From contig CAYSDL010000068.1 of the NCBI GenBank assembly GCA_964429875.1, forward strand, positions 1 through 5,649: a DNA stretch of 5,649 nucleotides, written 5' to 3'. The position numbers and the translations under genes are program-made. The notes below the pieces were generated by a model. That model was given only the letters and a program-made list of their open reading frames with translations. It was not told the origin of the DNA and did not search any database. Positions 4,840 to 5,649 of the stretch are shown here, in pieces (position 1 is the stretch's first letter; every line of letters begins with the position of its first letter). The DNA comes from CAYSDL01 sp964429875. Lineage in GTDB: Bacteria; Fidelibacterota; Marinisomatia; SCGC-AAA003-L08; D37C17.

Positions 4840-5649
4840 TTATTTAATTAACATTATTTTTTGAGTTTTTACATTAGAACCTGAACTCATTTTAACAAAA
4901 TAAACGCCTGAAGACATCTCTCTTGCATTCCAATGTAATTTATAAGGAACTATTGAGGACTCTTTAAACTCATCAACTAGCTCTTCAACCAATCTTCCTC
5001 TTATATCAAAAATTGATATATTAATATGTGACCCACCAAATGGGACTTCATATTCAATAGTTGTAGATGGATTGAAAGGATTTGGATATGGTGAAAGTAA
5101 GCTAATATCATCAGGGAACAATACATCATTTAAAGCACCAACAACATAAATTTGATTATGGTTAAATTCAGGGATATCATTTCCTATAAGATCTATCATT
5201 TCTCCAGTATTTATTTTATATAAAACAAATTTCGGCATATCTCCAGGTTGACAATAATCATATGTATTCTCATCAGATTCATCATAACCCATAACTGGGA
5301 CATCCGTATACTGACCACCCCATTGTCTTGCTCCAACTATAGTAGAATTGTTATATGCTAGAACTATATCTCCATCATCTAAATTGAAATGTGACAATAC
5401 AATTTCATCTACAAAATAGAATGCTTGTGATGTAGACTGATAATATTCAAACTCAGTTGGAAGCTCTGGCAATTCATTCGATCTAACAAATGAAGTACCA
5501 CTTGGAACATTATATTCAAATTGGAATGCATCAGATGAAACTACCCAATACCCTTTACCTGGCTCAAATGAATTCATAGATCCAAACCACATACCATTAT
5601 TATTAAATGCAGCTACATTTTCACCAAATATACCTAAAATATTACCTTC
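4840..5649 (-). CDS. T9SS-sorted surface protein, C-terminal part (5' end outside the window)
   Basis: The frame is open from the window edge to TAA at 4840, giving 269 residues. An internal Met at 5592 could be mistaken for the start, but the 19 codons before it are open and continue a recognisable module (EGNILGIFGENVAAF...MWFGSM...FEPGKGYWV, residues 1-36), a unit common in T9SS-sorted proteins of this group. Residues 76-155 are the module shared with the other two secreted proteins (AFYFVDEI, TIVGARQWGG, YTDVPVMGYDESDENTY, DMPKFVLYKI). Residues 186-269 are the C-terminal sorting domain: SPYPNPFNPSTTIEYEVP, then ISIFDIRGRLVEELV, then SSGVYFVKM and the Lys-terminated KIMLIK end. This domain is recognised by the type IX machinery at the outer membrane. 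The protein has only one cysteine in the visible part, unlike its two neighbours. Its specific role is not recognisable. Confidence 0.9.
   Translation of the reverse strand, partial: EGNILGIFGENVAAFNNNGMWFGSMNSFEPGKGYWVVSSDAFQFEYNVPSGTSFVRSNELPELPTEFEYYQSTSQAFYFVDEIVLSHFNLDDGDIVLAYNNSTIVGARQWGGQYTDVPVMGYDESDENTYDYCQPGDMPKFVLYKINTGEMIDLIGNDIPEFNHNQIYVVGALNDVLFPDDISLLSPYPNPFNPSTTIEYEVPFGGSHINISIFDIRGRLVEELVDEFKESSIVPYKLHWNAREMSSGVYFVKMSSGSNVKTQKIMLIK

Noticed and set aside
5592..5649. Start of the upstream T9SS-sorted gene at ATG 5592.
   Set aside because: The frame is open to the window edge and the preceding 19 residues belong to the same GILGIFGE...GYWV-type module, with no signal peptide after the Met. 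It is an internal Met of a truncated gene.

Overview
The window is AT-rich bacterial DNA in which every supported gene lies on the minus strand, so the text below runs from high to low coordinates. Three of the four genes encode secreted proteins. Two of these end in the YPNPFNP-type C-terminal sorting domain used by type IX secretion (T9SS) and found in the Fibrobacteres-Chlorobi-Bacteroidetes group and related marine lineages. The composition, the sorting-domain style and the D/C-rich 'DDCGVC' repeats fit an uncultured marine bacterium such as Candidatus Marinimicrobia (SAR406). That placement is inference, because no phylogenetic marker gene is present.

Layout, minus strand: (1) 5649-4840, the C-terminal 269 residues of a T9SS-sorted surface protein whose start lies outside the window. 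(2) 4768-3968, a DsbA-like thioredoxin-fold lipoprotein of 266 residues, interrupted in frame by a single TGA exactly at the first cysteine position of its CxxC active site. A SECIS-like hairpin follows the TGA, so I read the gene as one selenoprotein with a UPFC active site, not as two ORFs. It ends at a strong intrinsic terminator (3912-3941). (3) 3836-2712, a complete 374-residue secreted protein with a signal peptide and a T9SS sorting domain, starting at TTG. (4) 2612 to beyond position 1, at least 870 residues of a large secreted protein. It has a signal peptide, a very cysteine-rich repeat region, and then four cadherin/Ig-like repeats, the last cut by the window edge.

All three secreted proteins share a module of about 80-110 residues (FYF-D-...DDWIGAF...VGAR...DVPVMGYD...P-FKI), so they are modular paralogues. 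Two of them are loaded with cysteines, and the oxidoreductase between them is a plausible, unproven partner for disulfide formation outside the cytoplasm. The gap before the large gene holds two nearly identical 19-bp sites with TGAT-N4-ATCA symmetry, resembling CRP/FNR-family operators.

The main discovery-type item is the in-frame TGA plus SECIS-like hairpin in the DsbA-like gene. TGA is an ordinary stop in the gene at 2712-3836, which argues against a genome-wide reassignment of the codon. No stretch longer than about 130 bases lacks a gene.
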